Shown in pieces: positions 51,015 to 60,937 of a DNA stretch of 64,000 nucleotides; position 1 is the stretch's first letter, and every line of letters begins with the position of its first letter. Below the pieces are notes generated by a model. It was given only the letters and a program-made list of their open reading frames with translations. It searched no databases and was not told the DNA's origin. The position numbers and the translations under genes are program-made. Source of the DNA: Sedimenticola sp. (GTDB lineage Bacteria > Pseudomonadota > Gammaproteobacteria > Chromatiales > Chromatiaceae). The DNA is taken from assembly GCA_027068915.1 (NCBI GenBank), contig JAMOLT010000009.1, positions 62,001-126,000 of the forward strand, in the 5' to 3' direction.

Positions 51015-52892
51015 ATGCAGAACCCGTTTTTCAGCCTGAGCTTGCCTTTGATGCCTGATGCCGAGTTGCGTCAATCCACCGGGATGCCAGGTGGCCTTGC
51101 CCCCTTGCCCAATCAGGGAAAAGTCGGTGAAAGTGGTCGGAATTCCGGCTTTTCAGGAAGCCTGCAGCAGGCGATTTCTGCCGCTACTGAAGAGCCACCA
51201 GCCAGGCCAGGCGGAGATTCCGGGCTGCCGGCAAACGGCAATCTATTGCCGGATCTGCCGGTGGAGGCAGCCACCCCCCAGTTGGGGGAGGTCGAAGACA
51301 GTCCGATATTACGCGAAGAGGATGGACAAGCGCTGGTGGGTGGGAACGTGCTGCTTCCGCAGGACGCGGATGCCCCGCCTGCCATGTTGATGCCTGGCTT
51401 GTTAATGCAGTCTTCCTCTGGCGAGCAGTCCGACTTTCCGGTGCAGGAGTTGCCGGTGTCTTTCAGTGGCAGTTCTCCGGGCCGGGAGCAATTGCCAAGA
51501 CCTGTAATGACCACTGCTGCTACTGAAGAAAATATCCTTGCCCGGCAATTATCTCCCGTTACAAACAACAGTAATTCCTTCACTTCGGAACTGCGGCTTC
51601 AGCATGCTTTGCATCTTCCGGCAGCTGATGCTTCCCGGCCTGTGGCGATCAAGGTAGACGGCATGGCGGAATTATCCCTTCCGGTATTGCCTGCTACAAA
51701 TCGAAATGGTGTTGCTCCGACACTGGCGCGTGGGGATGTTCCTGAACTCCCGAAAACTGCTGCTCCTTTGTCTGTGGCGATCAAGGCAGATGGTATGGTG
51801 GAATCACCCCTTCCTGCATCACCAGCCAACCAGCGAAATGATGTTGCTTCGGTGCCGGCAGACCAGCGTGTTGCTGATTCCCTGAAAACCGTTACCCCTC
51901 AGCCCACGACAACCAGAATGGAAGGAATGACGAAAGAGGCTTCCAGTGGAGGATCTCCTGCGGCACTGGCAGAGAAATCTGGCGTTGTTGCAGCTTCAGA
52001 ATCCGTACGCCAGAACCCTGTTGCCATGGAAAACATTCTTCGCACACAAGCAGCAACAACCAAACCGGCTGGTATGTCTGCAGCAGCATTGGCCGGCGTG
52101 GCGGCAGAAAACCACGATATAGTGGCTTCAGAACTGCCGCGCCAACCAATTGCAGGCCTGCAAAATCTTAAAAATCAACAGCCTTTGGAGTCGAAGACAG
52201 AAAGGCAGACCGGCATCACCAGGGAAAGGGTAATTTCCCCCGCAGCTTTTCAGAATCTGATGGAGGCACATCGGCAGCCGCTCCAGGCCATGCCTGCTGG
52301 TGGAGCGTCTTTTTCGATTGAGCAGATGGCTGCTGCCCGTTCAGAAACCCATGCCCCCCCGCCTCCCATACAGGCATCTTTGAATCTTGCAGGCAACTCC
52401 GCACCACCAATTCCGCTGAGCACCCCAGCATCATTACCAGCCGCTGTGCCGCAGAGCATTTCTGTGCCTGTAGGCCATGCCGCCTGGGAACAGAGTATGG
52501 CCAGGCAAGTGCTGCAGGCCGGACAAAACCAGTTACAAACGCTGGAAATCCGGCTTAATCCGGCAAATCTGGGGGCATTGAATGTGCATATTTCCCTGGA
52601 AGCTGATGCTGCCAGCATTGTATTTTCCAGCCACCATGCAGTGGTTCGTGAGGCTGTGGAAGGGGCAATTCCCCGCTTGCGGGAAATGTTCAACAGCAGT
52701 GGCATCAGTCTTGGGGATGTCAATGTCGCAAACCAAAGTGCGGCAGAACAGCAGGGGCGGCAACCTTCCCGACAGTACCATGCCGGGCAAGTCACAGGTA
52801 CAGGCGCTGCCAGGCAGTCAGAGCCAGCTTCGGATGGTATCCGGGAAATGCCCAAAAAATCTTCGGAGCAACTGCTGGACTACTATATCTGA
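51015..52892 (+). CDS. fliK: FliK, hook-length control protein
   Basis: Secreted molecular ruler of 625 residues that switches export from hook to filament proteins. The first 450 residues are low-complexity, rich in P, A and S, and contain degenerate 44-residue repeats. The C-terminal Flg_hook domain is clear: LQTLEIRLNPANLGALNVHISLEADAASIVFSSHHAVVREAVEGAIPRLREMFNSSGISLGDVNV. Longer than enteric FliK (about 400) but within the range of polar flagellates. Own sigma54 promoter. Divergent from the TonB-receptor operon. Confidence 0.93.
   Translation: MQNPFFSLSLPLMPDAELRQSTGMPGGLAPLPNQGKVGESGRNSGFSGSLQQAISAATEEPPARPGGDSGLPANGNLLPDLPVEAATPQLGEVEDSPILREEDGQALVGGNVLLPQDADAPPAMLMPGLLMQSSSGEQSDFPVQELPVSFSGSSPGREQLPRPVMTTAATEENILARQLSPVTNNSNSFTSELRLQHALHLPAADASRPVAIKVDGMAELSLPVLPATNRNGVAPTLARGDVPELPKTAAPLSVAIKADGMVESPLPASPANQRNDVASVPADQRVADSLKTVTPQPTTTRMEGMTKEASSGGSPAALAEKSGVVAASESVRQNPVAMENILRTQAATTKPAGMSAAALAGVAAENHDIVASELPRQPIAGLQNLKNQQPLESKTERQTGITRERVISPAAFQNLMEAHRQPLQAMPAGGASFSIEQMAAARSETHAPPPPIQASLNLAGNSAPPIPLSTPASLPAAVPQSISVPVGHAAWEQSMARQVLQAGQNQLQTLEIRLNPANLGALNVHISLEADAASIVFSSHHAVVREAVEGAIPRLREMFNSSGISLGDVNVANQSAAEQQGRQPSRQYHAGQVTGTGAARQSEPASDGIREMPKKSSEQLLDYYI
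51641..52090 (+). repeat. Degenerate 132-bp tandem repeats within fliK
   Basis: TGTGGCGATCAAGG begins units at 51641 and 51773, exactly 132 bases (44 codons) apart. Related units start near 51905 and 52037-52057. The protein repeat is roughly VAIKxDGM...LP..P, then a variable half. Confidence 0.6.
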
Positions 52893-53119
52893 GGAAAACC
52901 TGCCCCCAAGAGGGTGGTCTGTCAGGAAACACGGATTTCCCGGTAATAGTAAGCCCGCCTGTGCCTTGCCTTCATTCCCGGCGGAAAACAGACACGGCCT
53001 TTGCGAGGCTGTCAAAGAACCGACATCATCCCTGTCGTACATTCGTCATGCTATAGAAAAGACATTAAGTATATAATTTAATATGTTGATGTATAAGGAT
53101 AATAAAATATCCATTTAGC

Positions 53120-53136
53120 TTGGCACGAGTCCTGCA
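53120..53136 (+). promoter_or_regulatory. Sigma54 promoter for the fliL operon
   Basis: TTGGCACGAGTCCTGCA is close to the ideal sigma54 sequence, with GG-N10-GC spacing, about 40 bases before fliL. The rest of the 282-base gap after fliK is AT-rich and shows no gene. Confidence 0.83.
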
Positions 53137-53174
53137 TCCCTGTTAGAAAAAGTCACTCACAGGAATGCAGGACA

Positions 53175-53744
53175 ATGGCAAAGAAAGATGATCTGGATCT
53201 GGATGTAGAAGGCAAGGGAAAGAAGAAATCTTCTAAGCTGAAGCTCATCATCATAATATTGGTATCAGTTTTGCTGCTTGCCGGTATTGGTGGGGGTGCA
53301 GCCTGGTACTTCCTCGGGATGCAGAATCCGTTTGTTGCCCAAGTTGATGCTGATGCTGATGCCGAACAGGCAGACCCGGAAGGAGAGGAAAAACCAGCCA
53401 AAAAGAAGAAAAAGAAGAGCAACGAGCCCCCCTTGTTTACCGGCCTGGATCCGGCTTTTGTGGTGAGTTTCAAGGATCAGAGCCAGGCGCGCTTCATGCA
53501 GCTCAGCGTGGAGCTAATGTCCCGCGATGCGGAAGTCATCAAGATTGTGGACGAATACAAGCCCATGCTGCGCAACAACCTGCTATTGCTGTTCAGTTCA
53601 CAGGAATATACAGACGTGGTCACCCGGGAAGGTAAGGAAAAACTACTGGCCCAGACCCTCGAAGAAGTGAACAACACACTGCACAATGAAGCGGGAATTG
53701 ATGGCGTTGAGGCCGTCTATTTCACCGCTTTTGTAGCCCAGTAA
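53175..53744 (+). CDS. fliL: FliL, stator-associated membrane protein
   Basis: Single-pass inner-membrane protein of 189 residues that rings the stator. A lysine-rich cytoplasmic head precedes the membrane helix (about 24-48, KLIIIILVSVLLLAGIGGGAAW). An acidic-then-basic linker (ADADAEQADPEGEEKPAKKKKKKS) follows, then the periplasmic domain with FVVSFKDQSQARFMQLSVELMSRD. First gene of fliLMNOPQR-flhB. Confidence 0.93.
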   Translation: MAKKDDLDLDVEGKGKKKSSKLKLIIIILVSVLLLAGIGGGAAWYFLGMQNPFVAQVDADADAEQADPEGEEKPAKKKKKKSNEPPLFTGLDPAFVVSFKDQSQARFMQLSVELMSRDAEVIKIVDEYKPMLRNNLLLLFSSQEYTDVVTREGKEKLLAQTLEEVNNTLHNEAGIDGVEAVYFTAFVAQ

Positions 53745-53752
53745 CCGCCATC

Positions 53753-54766
53753 ATGCCTGCAAAGAATGTACTGTCCCAGGAAGAGATCGATGCCCTGCTC
53801 GTTGGTGTGGAAAGTGGCAAGGTAGAAGCAGGTACCGGCCTGTCAGCGGCAGATGGCGAGCTCTATTCATTCGATTTTACCGATCAGGAACACCTGTCGC
53901 GTAATCAACTTCCGGTACTGGAAACCATATCTCAACGCTTCGTGCGGCATTTCAACATCAGTCTCTACCGGATGCTCAAGCACTCCGCGAATTTAACGCT
54001 GGGTGATTCCAGGCTGGTGAAATACGCCGAGTACATGGATAGCCTGGAGACCCCATCCAGCATCAATCTCATCCACATTCATCCTCTTGTCGGAGCGGGA
54101 CTTGTGGTCATCGACCCCAAGCTGGCGTTTATTGCCGTGGATAATTATTTTGGTGGAGACGGGCGTTTTCAAACCAGCCGTACAAACGCAGAGTTTACCC
54201 CCACGGAGCAGCGTGTAATCCAGCTGCTGATCAATCTGGCACTTGAGGATCTCGGGAAGGCCTGGGAGCCGGTTGCCGCCTTGGAATTCACATACAGCAA
54301 GTCCGAGACCAACCCCCGCTTTGTCAATATCGCCACGCCTTCCGAGTTGGTTGTGATAACGGAAATAGAGGTTGAGCTTGATGGTGGTGGTGGCTTCTTT
54401 CACCTGGTATTGCCCTTGAACATGCTGGAACCGCTAAGGGCGCAGCTGGAACCCGGCATGCCAAAAATTGAAAAAGAGGAAGACAGCGACTGGTTGCAGG
54501 CATTGCGTACAGATCTGCTGAAAGTACAAGTAGAACTGGACAGCGCCCTCGTTGAGATACCCAAAACGCTGGGGGAGGTGTTGCGCCTGCAGCCCGGCGA
54601 TGTAATTCCCGTGGATATTGGGGAACAGGTAACCCTCCAGGCCGCTGGCGTGCCCATGGCACAGGGTTGTTTTGGTATTGCCCAGGGAAAAAACGCAATA
54701 AAGATTATCGAGCCGCTTGCCCATGCAGCGGCGAATCAAAAAAATGAACACAGGAGCCAATCATGA
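53753..54766 (+). CDS. fliM: FliM, rotor switch protein
   Basis: C-ring switch component of 337 residues. The N-terminal CheY-P binding segment is intact (VLSQEEIDALLVGVESG). The middle CheC-like domain has LVVIDPKLAFIAVDNYFGGDGRF, and the C-terminal SpoA domain binds FliN (VELDSALVEIPKTLGEVLRLQPGDVIPVDI). The intact CheY site implies a chemotaxis system elsewhere in the genome, since none is in this window. Confidence 0.96.
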   Translation: MPAKNVLSQEEIDALLVGVESGKVEAGTGLSAADGELYSFDFTDQEHLSRNQLPVLETISQRFVRHFNISLYRMLKHSANLTLGDSRLVKYAEYMDSLETPSSINLIHIHPLVGAGLVVIDPKLAFIAVDNYFGGDGRFQTSRTNAEFTPTEQRVIQLLINLALEDLGKAWEPVAALEFTYSKSETNPRFVNIATPSELVVITEIEVELDGGGGFFHLVLPLNMLEPLRAQLEPGMPKIEKEEDSDWLQALRTDLLKVQVELDSALVEIPKTLGEVLRLQPGDVIPVDIGEQVTLQAAGVPMAQGCFGIAQGKNAIKIIEPLAHAAANQKNEHRSQS

Positions 54767-55224
54767 GCGAGCAAGCAGCCAGTGCGATAGAAGAGCCTGA
54801 CAACACGGCAAATGCCGATTTTTCCGCAGAACTGCCGGAGGAGGAGGGCGCCGCAACAGCCACGCCAGAGAATGAAACAGAGTCCGGGCAGGAACCTCAG
54901 CAACCGGAGTATGAAAGCGCCGAATTTGAGTCCCTGAATACCGATGAAGCGGTGGAATCCATCGAACCCAACCTGGATGTGATTCTCAATATCCCGGTAA
55001 CCCTGTCCATGCAGATTGGACGCACCCGCATGACCATTGAGGAGCTGATGCGCCTGAACCGCGGCTCTGTAGTAAAACTGGATCGCCTGGCCGGAGAGCC
55101 GATGGACATACTGGTGAACGGCACGCTTATCGCCCATGGTGAAGTGGTAGTGGTTAACGACAAGTTTGGTATCCGGCTGCTTGATGTAATCAGTCCTGCC
55201 GAACGAGTCAAAAAGCTGCGCTGA
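54763..55224 (+). CDS. fliN: FliN, rotor switch protein
   Basis: C-ring component of 153 residues. An acidic disordered N-terminus (about 1-70) precedes the SpoA domain: LDVILNIPVTLSMQIGRTRMTIEELMRLNRGSVVKLDRLAGEPMDILVNGTLIAHGEVVVVNDKFGIRL. Overlaps fliM by four bases. Confidence 0.95.
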   Translation: MSEQAASAIEEPDNTANADFSAELPEEEGAATATPENETESGQEPQQPEYESAEFESLNTDEAVESIEPNLDVILNIPVTLSMQIGRTRMTIEELMRLNRGSVVKLDRLAGEPMDILVNGTLIAHGEVVVVNDKFGIRLLDVISPAERVKKLR

Positions 55225-55230
55225 TCTATC

Positions 55231-55680
55231 ATGATGCACCGATTCTACGGGCTGTTCTTTCTTCTGTTTTCGTTCCCGGTGGCAGCGGAAACCTCATCGT
55301 CCCCTTTACTCAGTGGAAGCGCTGTCAGGACGGATCTGGGCGCGCAACTGGTACAGGTTCTCGGTGGCTTGGGTATGGTGCTGGCCATGGTGATGCTGCT
55401 GGCCTGGCTGGCCAAGCGCTTTACCCACTCCCGCATGGTGGGAACCCGGGGTTTGCGCCTGCTTGGTGGAATCTCGCTTGGCGCCAAGGAGCGCATCGTA
55501 CTGGTTCAGGCGGGTGATACCCAGCTGTTGGTAGGTGTTGCGCCGGGAAGATTGCAAACCCTGCATGTGCTGGAAAAACCCATACAACCACAGGAAGCGG
55601 CAGAAACGGATTCTGCAGATAACGGGTTTGGCCAGAAGCTGGCGAAGCTGCTCAACCAGGACAAAGGAAAAGCCGAATAA
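55231..55680 (+). CDS. fliO: FliO, export apparatus assembly protein
   Basis: Small membrane protein of 149 residues that helps FliP assemble. A signal-like N-terminus ([13 protein letters not shown]) is followed by one membrane helix ([22 protein letters not shown], about 47-68) and the cytoplasmic FliO block [40 protein letters not shown]. Start is ATG 55231 or the adjacent 55234. Confidence 0.92.
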   Translation: MMHRFYGLFFLLFSFPVAAETSSSPLLSGSAVRTDLGAQLVQVLGGLGMVLAMVMLLAWLAKRFTHSRMVGTRGLRLLGGISLGAKERIVLVQAGDTQLLVGVAPGRLQTLHVLEKPIQPQEAAETDSADNGFGQKLAKLLNQDKGKAE

Positions 55681-55681
55681 C

Positions 55682-56476
55682 ATGGAAACCCTCTCACCCC
55701 AAAACCGGAAAAACACCCCGTTGGCCAAGCTCACACTCGCCATCAAAGGTGTGTTATTCATGCTGCTGCTGTTTGCCGGCGGTGATGCACTGGCGCAAAC
55801 CGGGCTGGCGGCAGTTACCGTTACCCCCGGTGATGGTGGTAGCCAGACCTACACGGTGACCATTCAAATCCTGCTGCTGATGACCGTGTTGAGCATGCTT
55901 CCTGCCGCACTGATCATGATGACATCTTTTACCCGGGTCATTATCGTACTCGCAATTCTGCGACAGGCACTGGGTACAGCCCAGACGCCATCCAACCAGA
56001 TCCTCCTTGGCCTGGCCCTGTTTCTTTCCCTGTTCATCATGTCTCCCGTATTCGAGCAGGCATACCAGGATGGTCTCAAGCCGTACCTGGATGAGCAAAT
56101 CGGCTCGGAACAGGCGCTGGAAAAAGCCGCCGAGCCTTTCCGGCAGTTCATGCTGGATCAGACCCGCGAGGCAGATCTGCTTATGTTCACACGGATCTCC
56201 GGCAAAAGCAGTCTGCCGTCACGCGATGAAGTGCCGTTCTCCCTGTTGCTGCCTTCTTTTGTCACCAGCGAACTGAAAACAGCGTTCCAGATCGGGTTCC
56301 TGATCTTTCTGCCGTTTCTGGTGATTGATCTGGTGGTGGCGAGTGTACTGATGGCAATGGGCATGATGATGCTCTCTCCAATGATTATTTCGTTGCCATT
56401 CAAACTGATGCTGTTTGTGCTTGTGGATGGCTGGTCGCTGATCATGGGCACACTGGCAGCAAGTTTTTATCTTTGA
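55682..56476 (+). CDS. fliP: FliP, export gate protein
   Basis: Core export gate protein of 264 residues with four membrane helices. A signal-peptide-like N-terminus ([12 protein letters not shown]) precedes the conserved [58 protein letters not shown]; later [26 protein letters not shown] use ATG 55682, directly after the fliO stop; the track ORF begins inside fliO. Confidence 0.96.
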   Translation: METLSPQNRKNTPLAKLTLAIKGVLFMLLLFAGGDALAQTGLAAVTVTPGDGGSQTYTVTIQILLLMTVLSMLPAALIMMTSFTRVIIVLAILRQALGTAQTPSNQILLGLALFLSLFIMSPVFEQAYQDGLKPYLDEQIGSEQALEKAAEPFRQFMLDQTREADLLMFTRISGKSSLPSRDEVPFSLLLPSFVTSELKTAFQIGFLIFLPFLVIDLVVASVLMAMGMMMLSPMIISLPFKLMLFVLVDGWSLIMGTLAASFYL

Positions 56477-56545
56477 GGGTATGCAGATGGCGCCTTTTTT
56501 CAATTCGAAAAATAACGCAAAAGGCATGCCCGGGAGCATGGATCA

Positions 56546-56821
56546 ATGACACCGGAAGCCATCCTCACTGTTGGTGAGAGCGCCCTGAGAGTCACCATTC
56601 TGCTGGCTGCCCCGTTGCTGCTTTCGGCACTGGCAATCGGCCTGTTCATTGGCGTATTGCAGGCCGCCACACAAATTCAGGAAATGACCTTGAGCTTTAT
56701 TCCCAAGCTCATAGTGCTGGTTGTGGCGCTAATCGTGGCCGGCCCCTGGATGCTGGGGCTGATCACCGATTTCACCATTCAGCTGTTTGAAAGCATTCCG
56801 GATCTTATCGGGGGCGGCTGA
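56546..56821 (+). CDS. fliQ: FliQ, export gate protein
   Basis: Two-helix export gate protein of 91 residues. It reads MTPEAILTVGESALRVTILLAAPLLLSALAIGLFIGVLQAATQIQEMTLSFIPKLIVLV, highly typical. The 69-base gap after fliP shows no gene. Five bases separate it from fliR. Confidence 0.96.
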   Translation: MTPEAILTVGESALRVTILLAAPLLLSALAIGLFIGVLQAATQIQEMTLSFIPKLIVLVVALIVAGPWMLGLITDFTIQLFESIPDLIGGG

Positions 56822-56826
56822 AAGGG

Positions 56827-57603
56827 ATGCTGCATTTCACCGGAACAGAACTGATGGGCTGGGCAGGCGGATTGTTGTGGCCATTCCTGCGCATCGGAGC
56901 CATGTTTGTGTCTGCACCGATATTCTCCGCCTCCAGTCTGCCGGTTCGGATCCGGGTTCTGTTGGCGCTGCTGGTTGCCTGGGTACTGGTTCCTGCGCTG
57001 CCAGCGACACCTGCAGTGGATCTGATCAGTGGCGAAGCTTTTTTGATCAGCATCTATCAGGTTCTCATCGGCGTGGCCATGGGTTTCATACTGCAAATGG
57101 TATTTGCAGTTTTCATCATTGCCGGGCAAAGCATTGCCATGGCTATGGGTCTGGGATTTGCATCCGCGATTGATCCGCAGAATGGCGTACAGGTGCCGGT
57201 CATCAGTCAATTCCTGCTGATCATGATCACCCTGATTTTTCTTGCCCTTGACGGCCACCTGTTATTTCTGGAGTTAATCGCTGAAAGCTTTCATCTGTTA
57301 CCTGTCGGGCTTATGCATCCGGATCCCGGCCAGCTCTGGGAGCTGGCCATCTGGGGCGGCTATATGTTTTCCGGCGGGATTCTGGTGGCAATTCCTGCGG
57401 TCACGGGGCTGTTGCTGGTAAACATCGCTTTCGGCGTAGCATCAAGAGCAGCTCCGCAACTGAATATTTTTGCAGTAGGTTTTCCGGTAATGATCATGGC
57501 AGGCTTCATCTTGATCATCCTGATACTGCCATCACTGACTTCCCACCTGAGCAAGTTGCTGTTCGATGCCGTGGCATTGATTCGGCAGTTGCTGGTGTCG
57601 TAA
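56827..57603 (+). CDS. fliR: FliR, export gate protein
   Basis: Membrane export gate protein of 258 residues with about six hydrophobic segments. Family blocks are FLRIGAMFVSAPIFSASSLPVRIRVLLALLVAWVL, GFILQMVFAVFIIAGQSIAMAMGLGFASAIDPQNG and RAAPQLNIFAVGFPVMIMAGFIL. Normal length. Twelve bases to flhB. Confidence 0.96.
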   Translation: MLHFTGTELMGWAGGLLWPFLRIGAMFVSAPIFSASSLPVRIRVLLALLVAWVLVPALPATPAVDLISGEAFLISIYQVLIGVAMGFILQMVFAVFIIAGQSIAMAMGLGFASAIDPQNGVQVPVISQFLLIMITLIFLALDGHLLFLELIAESFHLLPVGLMHPDPGQLWELAIWGGYMFSGGILVAIPAVTGLLLVNIAFGVASRAAPQLNIFAVGFPVMIMAGFILIILILPSLTSHLSKLLFDAVALIRQLLVS

Positions 57604-57615
57604 CCAGGAGGAAAT

Positions 57616-58746
57616 ATGGCGCAAGGGAGCAGCAGTGGAGAAGAACGCACAGAACAACCTACGCCCAAACGCCTGCGCGAAGCAAAAGAAAAAGGGCAGG
57701 TGCCGCGTTCCCGGGAGCTGAATAGTACGATTGTATTGATGGTTGCTGCTATGGGTTTGATGCTGCTGGGTGGCATGCTGGTAGATGATCTTGCAAAAAT
57801 CATGCGCGACGCCCTCATCATCGAGCGCGCCAAAGTTATGGATCCTACGGCATTGGTGCAGCAGTTTGGCACCGTTATCGGCAAAGCGCTATGGATGCTG
57901 TCACCACTGCTGGCATTGCTGGTACTGGCGGCAATGACCGGCCCGGTAAGCATGGGCGGCTTTTCCTTCAGCACCAAGGCCATCGCTTTCAAGGCGTCAA
58001 AGCTCAACCCTATTAAAGGACTGGGGCGGATTTTTTCTGCAAAAGGGTTGATGGAGCTGGTGAAAACCCTGGCCAAGTTCCTGCTCGTAGCTGCGGTTTC
58101 CGTATTGCTGCTCTGGTCCCTGAAAACCGAACTGCTGTCCCTTGCCAATGAGTCACTCAGGCAGGCTCTCGCACATGCAGGAACCCTGTTTGTATGGGCG
58201 TTTCTGGCGCTCAGTTCCGTGTTGGTTCTGGTGGCGGCCATTGATGTGCCATTTCAGCTCTGGCAACACAAAAAGCAGCTGAAGATGACGTTCAAGGAGG
58301 TCAAGGATGAAAGCAAGGAAACAGAAGGCCGCCCTGAGGTAAAGGGCAAGATCCGCGCTTTGCAAATGGAAATATCCCAGCGGCGCATGATGGATAAAGT
58401 GCCTGATGCTGATGTGGTGATTACCAATCCGACACACTATGCAGTGGCATTGCGTTATGAGCGGGAAGGCAATGGGGCACCGCGGGTGGTAGCCAAAGGT
58501 GCGGATCTGATAGCCATGCGCATCAGGGAGATTGCCCAATCCCATGACATCACCATCGTTTCTGCGCCACCACTGGCGCGGGCGCTGTATGCCACGACCA
58601 AACTGGAACAGGAAATTCCCGCAGAGCTGTATGTCGCGGTGGCGCATATCCTGGCCTATGTTTACCAGCTGGATGCAGCGCATGCGCAGGGCAATGATGA
58701 ACCACCAGTACCCACCGATCTGCCGGTACCGGATGAATACCAATAA
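57616..58746 (+). CDS. flhB: FlhB, export substrate-specificity switch
   Basis: Export gate protein of 376 residues. N-terminal EERTEQPTPKRLREAKEKGQVPRSREL is followed by four membrane helices and a cytoplasmic domain with the self-cleaving NPTH at 271-274 (DVVITNPTHYAVAL), which mediates the hook-to-filament switch with FliK. The GGAGG ribosome site is strong. Confidence 0.96.
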   Translation: MAQGSSSGEERTEQPTPKRLREAKEKGQVPRSRELNSTIVLMVAAMGLMLLGGMLVDDLAKIMRDALIIERAKVMDPTALVQQFGTVIGKALWMLSPLLALLVLAAMTGPVSMGGFSFSTKAIAFKASKLNPIKGLGRIFSAKGLMELVKTLAKFLLVAAVSVLLLWSLKTELLSLANESLRQALAHAGTLFVWAFLALSSVLVLVAAIDVPFQLWQHKKQLKMTFKEVKDESKETEGRPEVKGKIRALQMEISQRRMMDKVPDADVVITNPTHYAVALRYEREGNGAPRVVAKGADLIAMRIREIAQSHDITIVSAPPLARALYATTKLEQEIPAELYVAVAHILAYVYQLDAAHAQGNDEPPVPTDLPVPDEYQ

Positions 58747-58815
58747 CCTGAATGTACTGCATGAACACCGTTTCCGGCGGAAGCCGGCAGTGAATTCGCC
58801 AAAGAGTATGGAAAT

Positions 58816-60915
58816 ATGCAAACACAAGCATTGATGGGAAATCTGAAAACACTCCACCGCAGTGGTCTGGGTACGCCGATATTGTTGGTGGTGATGCTGT
58901 CCATGATGGTGCTGCCTCTGCCGCCCGTGGCATTGGATGTACTCTTCACCTTTAATATCGCCATTGCATTAATGGTGATCCTGGTGGTGCTGTATACCCA
59001 TCGCCCCCTGGATTTTGCGGTATTCCCCACCGTGTTGCTGGTTGCTACCCTGCTGCGGCTGTCCCTGAATGTCGCCTCCACAAGAGTAGTGCTGCTGGAA
59101 GGCCACAATGGTACTGATGCTGCAGGCAAGGTAATCCAGGCGTTTGGTGAATTTGTGGTGGGAGGCAACTATGCCGTGGGGCTGATCGTGTTCGCTATTA
59201 TCACAATCATCAACTTTGTGGTTGTCACCAAAGGTGCTGGCAGAATCTCCGAAGTAAGCGCCAGATTCACCCTGGATGCCATGCCCGGCAAGCAAATGGC
59301 GGTGGATGCGGACCTTAATTCCGGATTGGTCACCCAAGATCAGGCCCGTGCCAGACGTGAGGAGATTGCCAGTGAGGCGGACTTTTACGGCTCCATGGAC
59401 GGCGCCAGCAAATTTGTTCGTGGTGATGCAATTGCCGGTATCCTGATTCTTGTCATCAATGTAGTGGGGGGCTTGGCTATCGGAATGGCGCAGCATGACC
59501 TGACATTCTCCCAGGCTTCCCACAACTATGCGCTGCTGACCATCGGTGATGGCCTGGTGGCACAGATTCCCTCCCTGGTGCTCTCCACAGCAGCAGCCAT
59601 TATTGTTACCCGGGTTGCGGCTGCCAAGGACATGGGGCAGCAGATCAGCGATCAACTTTTTAATAGCCCCAAGGCGCTGGCGGTTACGGCGCTCATTATT
59701 GGCACCCTGGGACTGGTGCCGGGGATGCCCAACTTTGTGTTTCTGATGCTGGCGCTGATCTTTGGCGTCGGCGCCTGGCTGATTTATTCCAAACAGCAAA
59801 AAAATACAGCAGAAGCGGAACAAGAGGAAGAAGTGGCGACGCAGGAAGCCAGTGAGGCGGATTTAAGCTGGGAAGAAGTGGCCCAGGTGGATACCGTGGG
59901 TCTGGAAGTAGGATATCGGCTGATTCCGCTGCTGGACAAGGATCAGGGTGGGCAGCTTATGGCACGGATCAAGGGAGTGCGCCGCAAGCTCTCCCAGGAG
60001 TTGGGCTTTCTGGTGCCTGCGGTGCATATTCGTGACAACCTGGAGCTGGCCCCCGGCGCCTACCGTATCACGCTGATGGGGGTGCCGGTTGGGGAGGCCG
60101 AGGTATATCCGGATCGTGAACTCGCCATCAATCCCGGGCAGGTCTATGGGGAACTGAAGGGTGTTCAGACCCGGGATCCCGCATTCGGTCTGGATGCCGT
60201 CTGGATCAATTCCTCACAACGGGATGAAGCACAGGCACTGGGCTACACGGTGGTTGACACCAGCACGGTCATCGCAACCCACCTGAGCCATTTGCTGCAA
60301 CAGCATGCTCATGAACTACTTGGTTACGAAGAGGTGCAGCAGTTGTTGGAGCTGTTGTCGCGTAATTCCCCCAAACTGGTGGAGGATCTGGTGCCCAAGC
60401 TTATTCCCCTGGGTGCTCTGCTGAAAGTGCTGCAAAACCTGCTTTGGGAAGGGGTTCCGATTCGTGACATGCGCACAATTGCTGAAACTTTGGCGGAGCA
60501 TGGACGGGAAAGTCAAAACCCTGACACATTGACGGCAGCCGTGCGACGAGCGCTGTCCAGACAAATATTTCAACAAATCAATGGAATGCATGATGAACTT
60601 AAAGTAATCACTCTTGATCCACAATTGGAACAGATCTTGCAACAAACTATCCAGGGAGCGCAGGAAGGCGGCATGGGCATGGAACCAGGCATTGTGGACA
60701 GGTTGATGACAGATATGAAAGAAATGGCACAAAAACAGGAAATGACAGGTGAATCTGCAGTATTGCTGGTGAGCCCAACGCTCAGGGCATTATTGTCCCG
60801 CCTGCTCCGAAGCGCGCTTCCCAGCCTGAACGTTATTTCCTATGACGAAGTTCCGGACAGCAAGCAGATTCTGGTAACAGGAAATGTTGGGCGCCAGCTG
60901 GAGCAAGCCGGATGA
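58816..60915 (+). CDS. flhA: FlhA, export gate protein
   Basis: Largest export gate component, 699 residues. The N-terminal half has about eight membrane helices and the FHIPEP-type block RISEVSARFTLDAMPGKQMAVDADLNSGLVTQDQARARREEI. A charged linker (EAEQEEEVATQEASEADLSW) leads into the cytoplasmic FlhA-C ring that docks chaperone-substrate complexes. A 69-base gap separates it from flhB; no convincing promoter in it. Confidence 0.96.
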   Translation: MQTQALMGNLKTLHRSGLGTPILLVVMLSMMVLPLPPVALDVLFTFNIAIALMVILVVLYTHRPLDFAVFPTVLLVATLLRLSLNVASTRVVLLEGHNGTDAAGKVIQAFGEFVVGGNYAVGLIVFAIITIINFVVVTKGAGRISEVSARFTLDAMPGKQMAVDADLNSGLVTQDQARARREEIASEADFYGSMDGASKFVRGDAIAGILILVINVVGGLAIGMAQHDLTFSQASHNYALLTIGDGLVAQIPSLVLSTAAAIIVTRVAAAKDMGQQISDQLFNSPKALAVTALIIGTLGLVPGMPNFVFLMLALIFGVGAWLIYSKQQKNTAEAEQEEEVATQEASEADLSWEEVAQVDTVGLEVGYRLIPLLDKDQGGQLMARIKGVRRKLSQELGFLVPAVHIRDNLELAPGAYRITLMGVPVGEAEVYPDRELAINPGQVYGELKGVQTRDPAFGLDAVWINSSQRDEAQALGYTVVDTSTVIATHLSHLLQQHAHELLGYEEVQQLLELLSRNSPKLVEDLVPKLIPLGALLKVLQNLLWEGVPIRDMRTIAETLAEHGRESQNPDTLTAAVRRALSRQIFQQINGMHDELKVITLDPQLEQILQQTIQGAQEGGMGMEPGIVDRLMTDMKEMAQKQEMTGESAVLLVSPTLRALLSRLLRSALPSLNVISYDEVPDSKQILVTGNVGRQLEQAG

Positions 60916-60937
60916 GAACTACACAGGTAACAATATC

